NCBI GenBank assembly: GCA_903938365.1
Contig: CAJACZ010000238.1
Span: 1-33,095 of the forward strand
Direction of reading: 5' to 3'
From: an uncultured Pseudomonadota bacterium
GTDB lineage: Bacteria > Pseudomonadota > Gammaproteobacteria > Steroidobacterales > Steroidobacteraceae
Length of the DNA stretch: 33,095 bases
In this document: piece after piece, positions 1-8,823 of the stretch
Numbering within the stretch: the first letter of the stretch is position 1
How the letters are laid out: each line of letters starts with the position of its first letter
Notes under the pieces: generated by a model
Databases searched by the model: none
What the model saw: the letters and a program-made list of their open reading frames with translations, nothing else
What the model was told of the DNA's origin: nothing
Program-made: the position numbers and the translations under genes

Positions 1-386
1 AGCATGCCCGGATCAGCCCGTTTCAGCGGGCTGCGCCGCGCGACCCAGACCAGGCCGTCCGGCCGATAGCCGTTGATGTGCACGGCGCGGTTCTGGAGGC
101 CCAGGGTGCGGAACGCGCCGCGTTCGCAACGCGCCAGTTCGCGCCCCTCGTGGTCGAGCACGCTGCAGTGTTCGTTGCGCCAGTCCGCGATCAGTCCTTC
201 CTGCCGCAGGTGCAGGGCGACCGACTGCAGCAGGCGACTGCGCGCGGCCCGGGAAAAACCCTCGTCCTGCAGGCGCAGCCCGACCTCCGCCTCCCGCACG
301 CCGGGATGCCGCAGCAGCGCCTCGGCGAGGTCGCTGCGGACGCGACCGAGGATGGCGCCGCCGATCCAGAGCGGGAGGTAGTGCAT
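1..386 (-). CDS. NUDIX hydrolase with N-terminal DUF4743 domain (3' end outside window)
   Basis: The 128 visible residues match the N-terminal DUF4743 region found in front of NUDIX domains in the yeast Tnr3/YJR142W-like group, thought to act on oxidised thiamine diphosphates. Visible hallmarks are an early 'LPLWIGGAILGRV' segment, 'ELARCERGAFRTLGL', 'AVHINGY' and the run 'LVWVARRSPLKRADPGM', which in the family leads directly into the NUDIX fold (PGMLDN-like). The window ends there, so the NUDIX box itself is not visible. The ATG at 386 is chosen; an in-frame GTG at 407 would add seven residues. The gene starts 39 nt after the alpha/beta hydrolase stop on the same strand, so co-transcription is likely. 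Family assignment rests on recognised motifs; the substrate is inferred. Confidence 0.72.
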   Translation of the reverse strand, partial: MHYLPLWIGGAILGRVRSDLAEALLRHPGVREAEVGLRLQDEGFSRAARSRLLQSVALHLRQEGLIADWRNEHCSVLDHEGRELARCERGAFRTLGLQNRAVHINGYRPDGLVWVARRSPLKRADPGM

Positions 387-425
387 GGCGATGTGGCCGT
401 CGAGCACCGGATGCCGCCGCGCGCT

Positions 426-1220
426 TCAGTCGCGGAGAAAGTCGACCACGGCTGCGGTGAAGTCCTCCGGCTGCTCGACATTCGCGAGGTGGGAGGCATC
501 AAGCACGACCAGGTCGGCGCCCGGGATGCGCGAGACCAGTTCCTCCGAGTGCTCGAGAGGAGTCGCCGGATCCTGCGCACCCGTGATCACCAGCGTGGGC
601 GCCGTGATCGCGGCGATCGCTTCGCGCTGGTCCATGTCGCGGATGGCGCCGCAGGCTTCGGCATAACCGCGCGGCTGCGTCGCCCGCACCATCGCCACGA
701 CGCGTTCGACCGCCTCGGGCGCACGCGCGATGAACCCGGGCGTGAACCAGCGCGGGGGAACCGCCTCGGCGATCGGGTCCATGCCCGACTGGCGCACCGT
801 CTCGATGCGTTCGTCCCACATCGAGGCAGGCGGCAGGAACGGCGAAGTGTTGGCCAGCACCAGACGGGTCACGCGCCGCGGCACGCGCCGCGCCGCAGAC
901 ATCGCCACCATGCCGCCCAGCGACTGCCCGCACCAGTGGGCGCGCTCGATGCGCAGCGCGTCGAGCACGGCCAGGGCGTCGTCCGCCAGGTCGTCGATGG
1001 AGCGCGGCTCGGGCGCCCCTTCCGGCAGCACACTCTTCCCGTGGCCCCGCGCGTCATAGCGGACCACCCGGAAGAAGCGTTCGAGCTCCGGCATCTGCCG
1101 GGACCAGACCTCGAGGCTGGCACCCAGCGGGTGCAGGAGCAGCAGCGCGGGCGCATGGTTGCGCCCGGACACCACGTAATGGAGACGGACCCCGTCCCGC
1201 TCGACGAAACCTGGCTGCAC
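426..1220 (-). CDS. alpha/beta hydrolase (3-oxoadipate enol-lactonase-like)
   Basis: A 264-residue cytoplasmic alpha/beta hydrolase with no signal peptide. The nucleophile elbow is GQSLGG with Ser100, the acid is Asp217 in 'TGAQDPATP' and the base His244 in 'DASHLANVEQP', a complete triad. 'LLLHPLGAS' (residues 27-35) supplies the oxyanion-hole region and 'YDARGHGKS' (55-63) is the typical strand-4 motif. The overall pattern resembles PcaD, the 3-oxoadipate enol-lactonase of the beta-ketoadipate pathway, but no other pca gene is visible, so a general esterase or lactonase role is equally possible. It starts with GTG only 5 nt after the cytochrome c' stop, without a clear ribosome-binding site of its own, which suggests translational coupling. 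Confidence 0.85.
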   Translation of the reverse strand: MQPGFVERDGVRLHYVVSGRNHAPALLLLHPLGASLEVWSRQMPELERFFRVVRYDARGHGKSVLPEGAPEPRSIDDLADDALAVLDALRIERAHWCGQSLGGMVAMSAARRVPRRVTRLVLANTSPFLPPASMWDERIETVRQSGMDPIAEAVPPRWFTPGFIARAPEAVERVVAMVRATQPRGYAEACGAIRDMDQREAIAAITAPTLVITGAQDPATPLEHSEELVSRIPGADLVVLDASHLANVEQPEDFTAAVVDFLRD

Positions 1221-1225
1221 TATCG

Positions 1226-1705
1226 TCAGTCGAGCTTGTACTTGTCGTGGCAGGCCTTGCAGGACTGGCCGGCGGCGCCGAACGCGGGCTTGACGGTGTC
1301 GAGGTTGCCGCTGCGGGCCGCCGTCGCGAGGGCGGCGGTGCGATCCTGCAGGTTCGTCATGAGCTTCTGGAACTCGGCCTGCTGGCTCCAGATCTCGGGG
1401 CGGGCCTTGGTGGGGGCGCCCGTGTCGGAACCGGCGGCAAAGGTGTCCGCGGCGATCGTCGACATGTAGGCGGCGCGCTCGGCCGCCAGCTGGAACACCT
1501 TGGCGTCATAGGGCGCCTTGCCCGAGGCCATGGCGCCCATGATGCCGAACTGGGTTCCCAGCACGGAATAGGTGGACTGACGGTATTTGATCAGCTGGGC
1601 GCCCCGGTTGGCCTGCGACCAGCTGGGGGCAGCGACCGTGACGGCGACGATCGCCAGGGCGGCGGTCGCGAGGGTAAGAATCCGGATCCTTGAGATTACG
1701 GGCAT
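1226..1705 (-). CDS. cytochrome c' (periplasmic, C-terminal haem)
   Basis: A 159-residue secreted c-type cytochrome. Residues 1-31 form a Sec signal peptide ([10 protein letters not shown], then a long Ala/Val-rich hydrophobic stretch ending near 'WSQA'). The single haem-binding motif CKACH lies at residues 149-153 close to the C-terminus, as in the four-helix-bundle cytochrome c' / c-556 family. These proteins bind NO or CO or act as small electron carriers in the periplasm. The start at 1705 is supported by AAGGAG about 8 nt upstream. The frame stays open for nearly 600 nt further upstream, but that part is antisense to typA and is not used. Likely transcribed with the hydrolase downstream. 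Confidence 0.9.
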   Translation of the reverse strand: MPVISRIRILTLATAALAIVAVTVAAPSWSQANRGAQLIKYRQSTYSVLGTQFGIMGAMASGKAPYDAKVFQLAAERAAYMSTIAADTFAAGSDTGAPTKARPEIWSQQAEFQKLMTNLQDRTAALATAARSGNLDTVKPAFGAAGQSCKACHDKYKLD

Positions 1706-1826
1706 CGTCGGCAACTCCTTGTGACATGTCCCAGACGCGACGGATTTACGCACAAGGGGCATGAAAGTCGCAACCACCCCCCACCTCTGGTAGTCTGCGC
1801 GACCTTTTTCCTCGCGCGTATCCTCC

Positions 1827-3665
1827 ATGTCAACCGCCCGCCCGATCCGCAACATCGCCATCATCGCGCACGTCGACCACGGCAAGACCACCCTGGTCGA
1901 CTGTCTGCTGAAGCAGTCGGGCACCTTCGCCGCGCACGAGCGCGTCGGCGAGCGGGTGATGGACTCCAACGACATCGAACGCGAGCGCGGCATCACCATC
2001 CTCGCCAAGAACTGCGCCATCGAATACCAGGGCACCCGGATCAACATCGTCGACACGCCGGGGCACGCGGACTTCGGCGGCGAAGTCGAGCGCGTCCTGT
2101 CGATGGTCGACGGCGTGCTGCTGCTCGTGGACGCGGTCGAAGGGCCCATGCCGCAGACCCGCTTCGTGACCCGCAAGGCGCTGGCGCTCGGGCTCAAGGC
2201 CATCGTCGTGGTCAACAAGGTCGACCGGCCGGGCTCGCGCCCGAACTGGGTGATCGACCGCACCTTCGAACTGTTCGACAAGCTCGGCGCCACCGACGAC
2301 CAGCTCGACTTCCCGATCGTCTACGCCTCCGCCCTGCAGGGCTGGGCGGGCGACGATCCGACCAAGCCGACCGCCAACATGACCCACCTGTTCGAGGCCG
2401 TGCTCGCCCACATCCCGGCCCCGAAGCTCGATGTCGACGCGCCGCTGCAGCTGCAGATCTCGACGCTCGACTACAACAGCTACGTCGGCCGCATCGGCAT
2501 CGGCCGCATCCGGCAGGGCTCGGTGAAGACCGGACGCGTCGTCAACCTGCGCTGGGGCGACGAGGATCGCGGCACGGGCAAGATCCAGCAGGTGCTCACC
2601 TTCCGCGGACTCGAGCGCAAGGCCGTGGATGAAGCCTTCGCCGGCGACATCGTCGCCATCACCGGCATCGAGCAGGTGAACATCGGCCTGACGATCTGCG
2701 ACCCGCTGTCGCCGGCAGGCCTGCCCCCCATCGAAGTGGACGAGCCGACGCTCGCCATGACCTTCCAGGTCAACACCTCGCCGCTCGCCGGCAAGGAAGG
2801 CAAGTTCGTCACCAGCCGCCAGATCCGCGACCGGCTCATGCGCGAACTGCAGAGCAACGTGGCGCTGCGCGTCGACGAGACCGGCGATGCGGACGTGTTC
2901 CGGGTCTCCGGCCGCGGCGAACTGCACCTGACCATCCTCGTCGAGAACATGCGTCGCGAAGGCTTCGAGCTCGCCGTGGGCAAGCCCCAGGTGCTCAAGC
3001 GGGTCGTCGACGGCGTCACGCAGGAGCCCTTCGAGGCCCTGACCATCGACGTGGACGAAGGCTACCAGGGCTCGATCATGTCCGAGATCGGCACCCGCCG
3101 CGGCGAACTCGTCGACATGGTCATCGAGGGCGACCCGACCGGCAAGGGCCAGGGCCGCGTCCGCCTCGAGTACCGCATCCCGGCACGCGGGCTCATCGGC
3201 TTCCAGGGCGAGTTCATGACCATGACCCGCGGCACCGGCCTCATGAGCCACATCTTCGACGGCTACGACGTGGTCAAGGGCGACATCCCCGAGCGCCACA
3301 ACGGCGTGCTCATCAGCAACGAACAGGGCGAGGCCGTGGCCTATTCCCTGTTCACGCTGCAGGAGCGCGGCCGCCTGTTCGTGGGCCACGGCACCAAGGT
3401 GTACGAGGGCATGATCATCGGCATCCACAGCCGCGAGAACGATCTGGTCGTCAACCCGATCCGCGAGAAGAAGCTCTCGAACGTGCGCGCCGCCGGCAAG
3501 GACGACGCCCTGCTGCTGGTGCCGCCCATCCCGCTGACGCTCGAGTACGCCGTGGAATTCATCAACGAGGACGAACTCGTCGAGATCACGCCGGAATCGA
3601 TCCGCCTGCGCAAGCGGTTCCTGAAGGAACACGAGCGCAAGCGCGCCTCGCGCGACTCCGACTGA
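1827..3665 (+). CDS. typA: ribosome-associated translational GTPase TypA/BipA
   Basis: A 612-residue translation-factor GTPase of normal family length. The G domain shows G1 'AHVDHGKTT' (14-22), the switch I region 'ERERGITI' (51-58), G3 'DTPGH' (76-80) and G4 'NKVD' (130-133). It is followed by EF-G-like domains II, III and V and a TypA-specific C-terminal domain (for instance '[16 protein letters not shown]' and '[13 protein letters not shown]'). TypA binds 70S ribosomes and supports 50S assembly and stress or cold adaptation. It stands alone: the cytochrome gene is divergent and the DUF1295 gene convergent. No strong Shine-Dalgarno sequence is visible before the ATG at 1827, which is fixed by homology of the N-terminus. 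Confidence 0.98.
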   Translation: MSTARPIRNIAIIAHVDHGKTTLVDCLLKQSGTFAAHERVGERVMDSNDIERERGITILAKNCAIEYQGTRINIVDTPGHADFGGEVERVLSMVDGVLLLVDAVEGPMPQTRFVTRKALALGLKAIVVVNKVDRPGSRPNWVIDRTFELFDKLGATDDQLDFPIVYASALQGWAGDDPTKPTANMTHLFEAVLAHIPAPKLDVDAPLQLQISTLDYNSYVGRIGIGRIRQGSVKTGRVVNLRWGDEDRGTGKIQQVLTFRGLERKAVDEAFAGDIVAITGIEQVNIGLTICDPLSPAGLPPIEVDEPTLAMTFQVNTSPLAGKEGKFVTSRQIRDRLMRELQSNVALRVDETGDADVFRVSGRGELHLTILVENMRREGFELAVGKPQVLKRVVDGVTQEPFEALTIDVDEGYQGSIMSEIGTRRGELVDMVIEGDPTGKGQGRVRLEYRIPARGLIGFQGEFMTMTRGTGLMSHIFDGYDVVKGDIPERHNGVLISNEQGEAVAYSLFTLQERGRLFVGHGTKVYEGMIIGIHSRENDLVVNPIREKKLSNVRAAGKDDALLLVPPIPLTLEYAVEFINEDELVEITPESIRLRKRFLKEHERKRASRDSD

Positions 3666-3678
3666 GTACTGCCGCGGC

Positions 3679-3702
3679 GCCGCGCGCGTTCAGTCGCGCG
3701 GC
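3679..3702. terminator. GC-rich stem-loop between convergent genes
   Basis: An 8-bp perfect stem (GCCGCGCG / CGCGCGGC) with an 8-nt loop lies between the ends of typA and the convergent DUF1295 gene and overlaps the latter's stop codon. There is no T-tract on either strand, so an intrinsic bidirectional terminator is only suggested by position and stem strength. Confidence 0.35.
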
Positions 3703-4505
3703 GGCCCCGGAAAGAACGCGTTGGTGCGCCGGACGTACTCGGCGTAGCCGGGGCGGCGTCCACCGATGTCCTTTTCGAGCAGGGTCACCCCGGACACCCG
3801 CATGAGCAGCACGCTCATGAGCAGCGGGCCGACGATGCTCCACCACGCGCCCGCCGACAGCGCGACCAGGTAAAGCCCCCACCAGACGCAGAAGTCGCCG
3901 AAATAGTTGGGGTGCCGGGTGTAGCGCCAGAGCCCGCGGTCCATCACCTTGCCCGCGTTGGCGGGATCCGCCCTGAAGCGCGCGAGCTGCCCGTCGCCGC
4001 CCGCTTCGAAGATCATGCCGACCAGCCAGAGCGCCACGCCGGCCAGATCCAGCAGCCCCAGCGGCCGCACACCGAGCACAGCACCCAGCAGCGGCAGCGA
4101 GATCACCCAGGCCAGCACGGCCTGCAGGCCGAACACCAGGTACAGGCTCTTGAATGCGAAACCCGGGTCGTTGCGCCGGCGGATGGCCTGGTAGCGGCGG
4201 TCCTCGGGGTGCCCCCAGTTGCGCGCCGTGATGTAGACGGCCAGACGGATCGCCCAGATCGCCACCAGCGCCAGCACCAGTTCACGGCGCTCGAGGATGC
4301 CGGGCGCCCGCAGGTGCTCCCCCGCGACCGGCGCGTCGAAGGCGGGCGCCGTGTACCAGTACGTGGCGGCCGCCATCAGGAACATCAGCGACCACAGGCC
4401 ATCGACGATGGCCACGTTGCGCCGCTGGACCGACACGACCCAGGTCAGGAAGGCTGCGGCCCCCAGCACCACCAGCCCCGAGAGATAGACGGAAAGGTCA
4501 AACAT
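3690..4505 (-). CDS. DUF1295-family integral membrane protein (steroid 5-alpha-reductase-like fold)
   Basis: A 271-residue polytopic membrane protein of the DUF1295 family (COG3752), related to the steroid 5-alpha-reductase / isoprenylcysteine methyltransferase superfamily. Several hydrophobic segments are visible (about 6-27, 36-50, 76-93, 121-146, 151-168, 205-238). The superfamily signature 'RYTRHPNYFGD' is at 194-204 and the C-terminal 'GYAEYVRRTNAFFP' matches the family. Such proteins are suspected NADPH-dependent reductases or methyltransferases acting on lipophilic substrates; no substrate can be named. The ATG at 4505 is preferred because the first membrane helix begins right after it; a GTG at 4568 would add 21 polar residues. 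It is divergent from motA. Confidence 0.85.
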   Translation of the reverse strand: MFDLSVYLSGLVVLGAAAFLTWVVSVQRRNVAIVDGLWSLMFLMAAATYWYTAPAFDAPVAGEHLRAPGILERRELVLALVAIWAIRLAVYITARNWGHPEDRRYQAIRRRNDPGFAFKSLYLVFGLQAVLAWVISLPLLGAVLGVRPLGLLDLAGVALWLVGMIFEAGGDGQLARFRADPANAGKVMDRGLWRYTRHPNYFGDFCVWWGLYLVALSAGAWWSIVGPLLMSVLLMRVSGVTLLEKDIGGRRPGYAEYVRRTNAFFPGPPRD

Positions 4506-4626
4506 GCCGACCACCCTGAACCGTGAACGGCGCTGCAGGCCGATGTTTCGATTGTGGGCCTGCGTCACGCCGTCGGCAATCGCTTGCGGCGACCCTATGC
4601 AGGCGGCGAAGGGCGCGGGACATCCC

Positions 4627-4653
4627 TCAAGCCCGATGCCCGGATGCCGATAA
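4627..4653 (+). promoter_or_regulatory. FliA (sigma-28) promoter of motAB
   Basis: TCAAGCCC at 4627-4634, an 11-nt spacer, and GCCGATAA at 4646-4653. The second element is an exact match to the sigma-28 -10 consensus, and TCAAG matches the -35 form seen in Pseudomonas flagellar promoters. Transcription would start near 4660, leaving a leader of about 37 nt before motA. It places motAB in the late flagellar class. Confidence 0.8.
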
Positions 4654-4696
4654 CGCTCCCGTGGAAACCCAGATCCGCCAGGAACCCTAACGCCCC

Positions 4697-5566
4697 ATGT
4701 TCGCCCTCCTCGGATCCTTCGTCGTGCTGGCCTGCGTGGGGGGCGGGTTCCTCATGTCGGGCGGCAACCTGCTGCTGCTCTGGCACCCTGCCGAGATCGT
4801 GGTGATCATCGGTGCCGCGCTGGGCGCCTTCATGACGAGCAGCCCCCTGAAGGTGGTCAAGGCCTCCTTCTCGGGCGCCATCGGGCTGCTCAAGAAGCCG
4901 CGCTACGAGCGCAGCGACTACGTCGACATCCTCAAGCTGGTCTTCGACCTGCTGGTCAAGGCGCGCAAGGAAGGCCTGCTGGCCATCGAAGCCGACATCG
5001 AGAGCCCGGAGAAGAGCCCGGTGTTCTCGAAGTACCCGACCATCCTCGCCGACCATCACATGATCGAGTTCATCACCGACTGCCTGCGCCTGATGGTCGG
5101 TGGCAACCTCGACCCGAACGAACTCGAAAGCCTGCTCGAGTACGAGCTCGAGACGCACCACAAGGAGGCGGCGGAACCCGCCCACGCGGTGCAGAAGGTG
5201 GCGGACGCGCTGCCCGGATTTGGCATCGTGGCAGCGGTGCTGGGCATCGTGAACACGATGTCGGCCATCGAGGGCGCAGACACCGCGACCATCGGCGCCA
5301 AGGTGGGCGCGGCGCTGGTCGGCACCTTCCTCGGCATCCTGGTCGCCTATGGTTTCGTCGGCCCGATCGCCGCCGCGATGGAAAGCAGGGCGCACGAGGA
5401 AGGCAAGGCCTTCGAAGTGGTGAAGATGGCGCTCGTGGCGAGCGTCCGCGGCTACCCGCCCCAGGTCGCGGTCGAGTTCGCGCGCAAGCTGCTGTTCGCG
5501 GACGTGCGCCCGACCTTCTCGGACCTCGAGAGCCACCTCAAGGGCAAGCCCCCGGCGGCGAAGTAG
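4697..5566 (+). CDS. motA: flagellar motor stator protein MotA
   Basis: A 289-residue inner-membrane protein matching MotA in length and topology: two N-terminal helices (about 1-20 and 31-48), a large cytoplasmic loop, and two C-terminal helices (about 172-190 and 202-225). The charged loop residues needed for rotor contact are present at the same numbers as in E. coli (Arg90 and Glu98), and Pro173 in 'ALPGFGIVAAVLGIV' and the later 'GFVGP' proline correspond to the two essential prolines. With MotB it forms the proton-driven stator of the flagellum. It is followed by motB after 9 nt and preceded by a FliA promoter. Confidence 0.97.
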   Translation: MFALLGSFVVLACVGGGFLMSGGNLLLLWHPAEIVVIIGAALGAFMTSSPLKVVKASFSGAIGLLKKPRYERSDYVDILKLVFDLLVKARKEGLLAIEADIESPEKSPVFSKYPTILADHHMIEFITDCLRLMVGGNLDPNELESLLEYELETHHKEAAEPAHAVQKVADALPGFGIVAAVLGIVNTMSAIEGADTATIGAKVGAALVGTFLGILVAYGFVGPIAAAMESRAHEEGKAFEVVKMALVASVRGYPPQVAVEFARKLLFADVRPTFSDLESHLKGKPPAAK

Positions 5567-5575
5567 GCAGCACGC

Positions 5576-6529
5576 ATGGCAGGCAAGCCGGACACTGCGG
5601 GCGGCAAGCGCCCGATCATCATCAAGCGCAAGAAGATCGTCGCCGGTGGTCACCATGGCGGCGCCTGGAAGGTCGCCTACGCGGACTTCGTCACCGCGAT
5701 GATGGCGTTCTTCATGGTGATGTGGCTCATCTCCAGCGTGAACGACGAACAGCGCGCCGCGCTGTTCGACTACTTCAAGAACCCGAGCATGCAGGACGGA
5801 CGGTCGGCCAAGCCGGCACCGGGGCAGATGGGACCCGGCGGCGCCAGCACCAGCCCGATCAACATGCGCGGCGGACTGGACGCGCCACGCACCCGGATGA
5901 CCGAGGAGCCGAACATCGGCGCACCGGTCGCGGCCATCGGACCCTCTGCCGAGAAAGAGACCGTGGAGGAAGAGGAAGCCCGCCGGATCGCCGACGAGGC
6001 CGACAAACGCCAGCTGGAATCCCTGATGGAGGAACTGCGCAAGGCCATCTCGCAGAGCCAGGCTCTGGCCCCGTTCAAGGACCAGCTGCTGCTGGACATC
6101 ACGCCCGAGGGGCTGCGGATCCAGATCGTCGATGACCAGAACCGCCCGATGTTTGATCTCGGCGGCACCTCGCTCAAGAGCTACACCGACCGGATCCTGC
6201 GCGAACTGGCCACCTACCTGAACGGCGTGCCCAACCGGGTCAGCCTGACCGGCCACACCGACACGACACCCTATTCAACGCAGGCCGGGGCCGGCTACAC
6301 CAACTGGGAACTCTCGGCCGATCGGGCCAACGCCGCGCGGCGCGCCCTCGAGGCGGGCGGCATGGCCTCGGACAAGGTCTCACGGGTGGTCGGGCTGTCC
6401 TCGTCCGTGCTGTTCGACAAGACCAACCCGCGCAACCCGATCAACCGGCGCATCAGCATCATCGTCATGACCAAGCGCGCCGAGGCGGCAGCGCTCAGGA
6501 CGGACGTGCCCGCCTACCAGAAGCCCTAG
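5576..6529 (+). CDS. motB: flagellar motor stator protein MotB
   Basis: A 317-residue MotB with a basic cytoplasmic N-terminus ('KRPIIIKRKKI'), one membrane helix carrying the proton-accepting Asp37 in 'AYADFVTAMMAFF', a long acidic/Pro-Gly linker (about 65-165) and a C-terminal OmpA-like peptidoglycan-binding domain. The latter shows 'TGHTD' (225-229), 'ELSADRA' (245-251) and 'NRRISI' (290-295). It anchors the stator to the cell wall. It is the second gene of the motAB operon. Its stop overlaps by 4 nt the stop region of the convergent small-protein gene, so there is no room for a separate terminator. Confidence 0.97.
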   Translation: MAGKPDTAGGKRPIIIKRKKIVAGGHHGGAWKVAYADFVTAMMAFFMVMWLISSVNDEQRAALFDYFKNPSMQDGRSAKPAPGQMGPGGASTSPINMRGGLDAPRTRMTEEPNIGAPVAAIGPSAEKETVEEEEARRIADEADKRQLESLMEELRKAISQSQALAPFKDQLLLDITPEGLRIQIVDDQNRPMFDLGGTSLKSYTDRILRELATYLNGVPNRVSLTGHTDTTPYSTQAGAGYTNWELSADRANAARRALEAGGMASDKVSRVVGLSSSVLFDKTNPRNPINRRISIIVMTKRAEAAALRTDVPAYQKP

Positions 6530-6792
6530 CGCCGGTCGCCCGGCGCATCCAGGGCGGCGAGCACCTCGCCGATGAAGCGCTTGCGCTCCGCGTCGATGGC
6601 CGACCTGGACTCGGCGGTCGGCTGGTAGCGGTCCACCAGGTCCTGCAGCGGACTGCCCTGCTGCGACAGCACGGCCTCGAGCACCATCAGGCGATCCTTG
6701 ACGACCCACAGCTCACGCGCGAGCGTCAGGGCCAGTTGCGTGGCACGGTCGTTCCGCGCCGCGCTCAGGTGGGGAGTCAGATCGGCGCTCAT
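6526..6792 (-). CDS. small helical protein coupled to methyltransferase (copy 1)
   Basis: An 88-residue, charged, apparently all-helical cytoplasmic protein of no family I can name. The stretch 20-42 has coiled-coil-like spacing of hydrophobic residues and contains 'RLMVLEA' (34-40). It overlaps the upstream methyltransferase by 4 nt (ATGA), a sign of translational coupling and probable joint function. A second protein of 93 residues (12019-12300) shares the 'RLMxxEAxL' core, a following 'VDxY' and 'T-A-E', and holds the same position behind a paralogous methyltransferase, so this is a genuine gene. A role as a subunit or chaperone of the methyltransferase is inference only. Confidence 0.75.
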   Translation of the reverse strand: MSADLTPHLSAARNDRATQLALTLARELWVVKDRLMVLEAVLSQQGSPLQDLVDRYQPTAESRSAIDAERKRFIGEVLAALDAPGDRR

Positions 6793-7832
6793 TCGGGCTT
6801 GTGTCCGTAGACGTACCAGGGATAGATGCCGCCGCCGAGAGCCTCGGAGCGCACGTTGACGAAACCGGCTTCGCGCGCCGCTTCGGCCAGCTCCAGGCTC
6901 GCGGCCTCGCGCCAGAACGGCTCGCCGCCGTGCACGGCGCCGTACTCCGCCCAGAACACCGCTTTCTTGTCGAGCACGGCATACCTGGACACGTCCGAGA
7001 ACAGCACGTCGCCGCCCGGCTGCAGCAGCCGGAAGGCTTCGCGCAACTGCGCGCGCGCAGCGTCCGCCGGGATTTCGTGCAGCACGATGTACGAGGTGAC
7101 CAGATCGAACTGCCCGCCGTCGAAACCGGTCTTCTCGCCCGAGCCCACGAACAGCCGCCAGCGCCAGCCGTGCTCGTTCGCCACGCGCTGGGCGTGCTCG
7201 AGCATCCGCGGCGACGGGTCGCAGCCCCAGATCTCGGCCTGCGGGAACTCGCGCTGGATCTGCTGGGTGTAGTGGCCGCTGCTGGTGCCGATCTCGAACA
7301 CGCGCCGGTAGTCGCGGCGCGGCAGCGCGGAGAGGATCTGGCGGCGCTGGGCGAAGATGTCGCCCGGGTAGTTCCGCGCGACGTATTCCTTGTGGATCAG
7401 CTCGCCGTGGATGAAGCCCTGGTAGGGATGCCCGTCCCAGCCGCCGGTGGTGCGGTGGATCCAGGCCACGTCGAAGTACGCGGGGCGCTTCTCGCCGGGC
7501 AGCGGCTCGATGGTCGTCGGACCCTCGGACAGGGCCTTGAGTCGCGGCTCGAGTTCCGCCTGGATCTCTTCGAAGGCCGCCGCGGCCACACGCCCGTGCT
7601 GCACGCCGCTGAACTCGCCCAGCGCGGCCATGGCCATCGCGGCCGGGGAATCGGCCAGCGCCGCGTCAACCTGCCGGAGCCGCTCGTCCAGGTCGTCCGC
7701 AAGCGTCGACTCGTTGAGGCCGTGGGCGGCGATGTCGGCATCGACGCGCGCCCTGAGCGGGGCAGCCTGCACGGCCAGGTCAGAGAGGAAGTGCAAGGCG
7801 GCACGGCCGCGCTGCTTGAGCTGGAATTCCAT
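6789..7832 (-). CDS. class I SAM-dependent methyltransferase (cassette copy 1)
   Basis: A 347-residue protein with an N-terminal helical region of about 120 residues of unknown function and a C-terminal Rossmann-fold methyltransferase domain. Motif I is 'VFEIGTSSGHY' (178-188), the acidic residue after strand 2 is in 'IWGCDPS' (201-207), motif post-I/IV is 'FDLVTSYIVLHEI' (242-254) and 'LLQPGGDVLFSD' (269-280) is the usual strand-5 segment. A distinctive 'GGEPFW' (302-307) followed by a helix ending 'REAGF' is shared with the second methyltransferase at 12297-13430. The start at 7832 has CAGGAG 8 nt upstream; the 17-residue upstream extension is rejected. Substrate unknown. It is co-translated with the small protein downstream. 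Confidence 0.85.
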   Translation of the reverse strand: MEFQLKQRGRAALHFLSDLAVQAAPLRARVDADIAAHGLNESTLADDLDERLRQVDAALADSPAAMAMAALGEFSGVQHGRVAAAAFEEIQAELEPRLKALSEGPTTIEPLPGEKRPAYFDVAWIHRTTGGWDGHPYQGFIHGELIHKEYVARNYPGDIFAQRRQILSALPRRDYRRVFEIGTSSGHYTQQIQREFPQAEIWGCDPSPRMLEHAQRVANEHGWRWRLFVGSGEKTGFDGGQFDLVTSYIVLHEIPADAARAQLREAFRLLQPGGDVLFSDVSRYAVLDKKAVFWAEYGAVHGGEPFWREAASLELAEAAREAGFVNVRSEALGGGIYPWYVYGHKPE

Positions 7833-7898
7833 GACGGGGGCTCCTGTGTCTGGCGTCGGCGGGCGGTTCCCGTGTCGACGCATGATAACGGACTGTCC

Positions 7899-7914
7899 GG
7901 GGCGGGTCCGCCCC
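7899..7914 (-). terminator. hairpin directly after the IclR gene
   Basis: A perfect GC stem (GGGGCG / CGCCCC, 4-nt loop) starts at the base following the IclR stop codon on the minus strand. It lacks a T-tract, so termination is only suggested by its position between the IclR gene and the methyltransferase gene. Confidence 0.3.
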
Positions 7915-8715
7915 TCAGGACGCCAGCAGCGGACTGGCGTCGAGATGCGCCGAGATCTCCGCTGCGGCGCGCTGCAGGCGCGGGGCCAGCTCGCGGGGGA
8001 TCCATTCGGGCTTCACGGCACGCCTGATGAGACGGCAGGCCAGCACACCCGCCAGCCCTCCCTCGCGCAGCAGCGGCACGGCGACCAGGCCTTCCTTGTC
8101 CTGGAAGCCCTTGAACTCCGCCCGGTCCACGTACGAGCGCGGCTGGTAGAACCAGCCCTGGCGACGCGCCAGTGCCATGTCCTCGGCGATCTCGGCTGCG
8201 CTGCGTGATCCCGACCCGGCATCTTCCCGGGTGCCCTCGAGCAGCAGCGCGCGGCTGCTCTCGCTGGAGAAAGCCAGCTGCACGATGCCGCTCGCGGTCC
8301 GGCGCACCGGCATGTCGATGCCCGCGCTGCTGCTGAAGATCTTGTGCGGCGTGCGCCGGTCGGTCGTGTAGTACACGCGCATGTGCAGGCCCGTCAGGGC
8401 GCACAGCGTCACCGGCCAGCGGATCTCGTCGCAGAGCGCGTCCATCAGGGGACGCGAGGCCTGCACCAGGCCGAAGACCGGGTCGAATCCCGAACTGAGC
8501 TGCAGGACGCGCGGCATCAGGTGGTAGCGCCGGTCGTCGTCGCGGCGGGCGATGTAGCGCAGTTCGCGCAGCGTCTCGAGCACCCGCACGGTCGTCGTGC
8601 GCGGCAGGTCCAGCAGGCGCGACATCTCGGACACGCGCAGCGCCTGGTGCTGGTTGAGGGCTTCCAGCGCCGCGAGCACCTTGTGCGTGGTGCGGATGAT
8701 CTGACGGGACTCCAT
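7915..8715 (-). CDS. IclR-family transcriptional regulator
   Basis: A 266-residue regulator with an N-terminal winged helix-turn-helix (about 8-66; recognition part 'MSRLLDLPRTTTVRVLETL') and a C-terminal IclR effector-binding domain ('SSAGIDMPVRRTASGIVQLA' is the typical conserved stretch and 'GLVAVPLLREGGLAGVLACR' the later strand pair). IclR proteins bind small aromatic or carbonyl effectors and usually control neighbouring catabolic or transport genes. The ATG at 8715 matches the family start ('RTTHKVLAALEAL'). It lies 108 nt after the ABC permease on the same strand and 82 nt before the methyltransferase, so it could control either unit; no operator was recognised. Confidence 0.9.
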   Translation of the reverse strand: MESRQIIRTTHKVLAALEALNQHQALRVSEMSRLLDLPRTTTVRVLETLRELRYIARRDDDRRYHLMPRVLQLSSGFDPVFGLVQASRPLMDALCDEIRWPVTLCALTGLHMRVYYTTDRRTPHKIFSSSAGIDMPVRRTASGIVQLAFSSESSRALLLEGTREDAGSGSRSAAEIAEDMALARRQGWFYQPRSYVDRAEFKGFQDKEGLVAVPLLREGGLAGVLACRLIRRAVKPEWIPRELAPRLQRAAAEISAHLDASPLLAS

Positions 8716-8823
8716 GAGCGTCCGATTACAGCAGATCGGCCCGCCAGCCGAGTCCACGGGCCGGGGCTGCCGCCGGACCCGGCATGGGATATCGCCCGCA
8801 GCGCGGTCGATCCGCGCCAGGCT

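Noticed and set aside
78-1469. Long open frame on the plus strand opposite the hydrolase and cytochrome genes
   Set aside because: Arg/His/Ala-rich composition without motifs; it is the antisense shadow of two well-supported genes, common in DNA of this GC content.
1706-2293. N-terminal extension of the cytochrome c' frame
   Set aside because: The extension runs antisense into typA, while a Sec signal peptide and a strong ribosome-binding site mark the start at 1705.
1830-3632. 600-codon open frame antisense to typA
   Set aside because: It covers almost exactly the typA frame, contains no recognisable domain and is rich in Asp/Val/His repeats typical of antisense frames.
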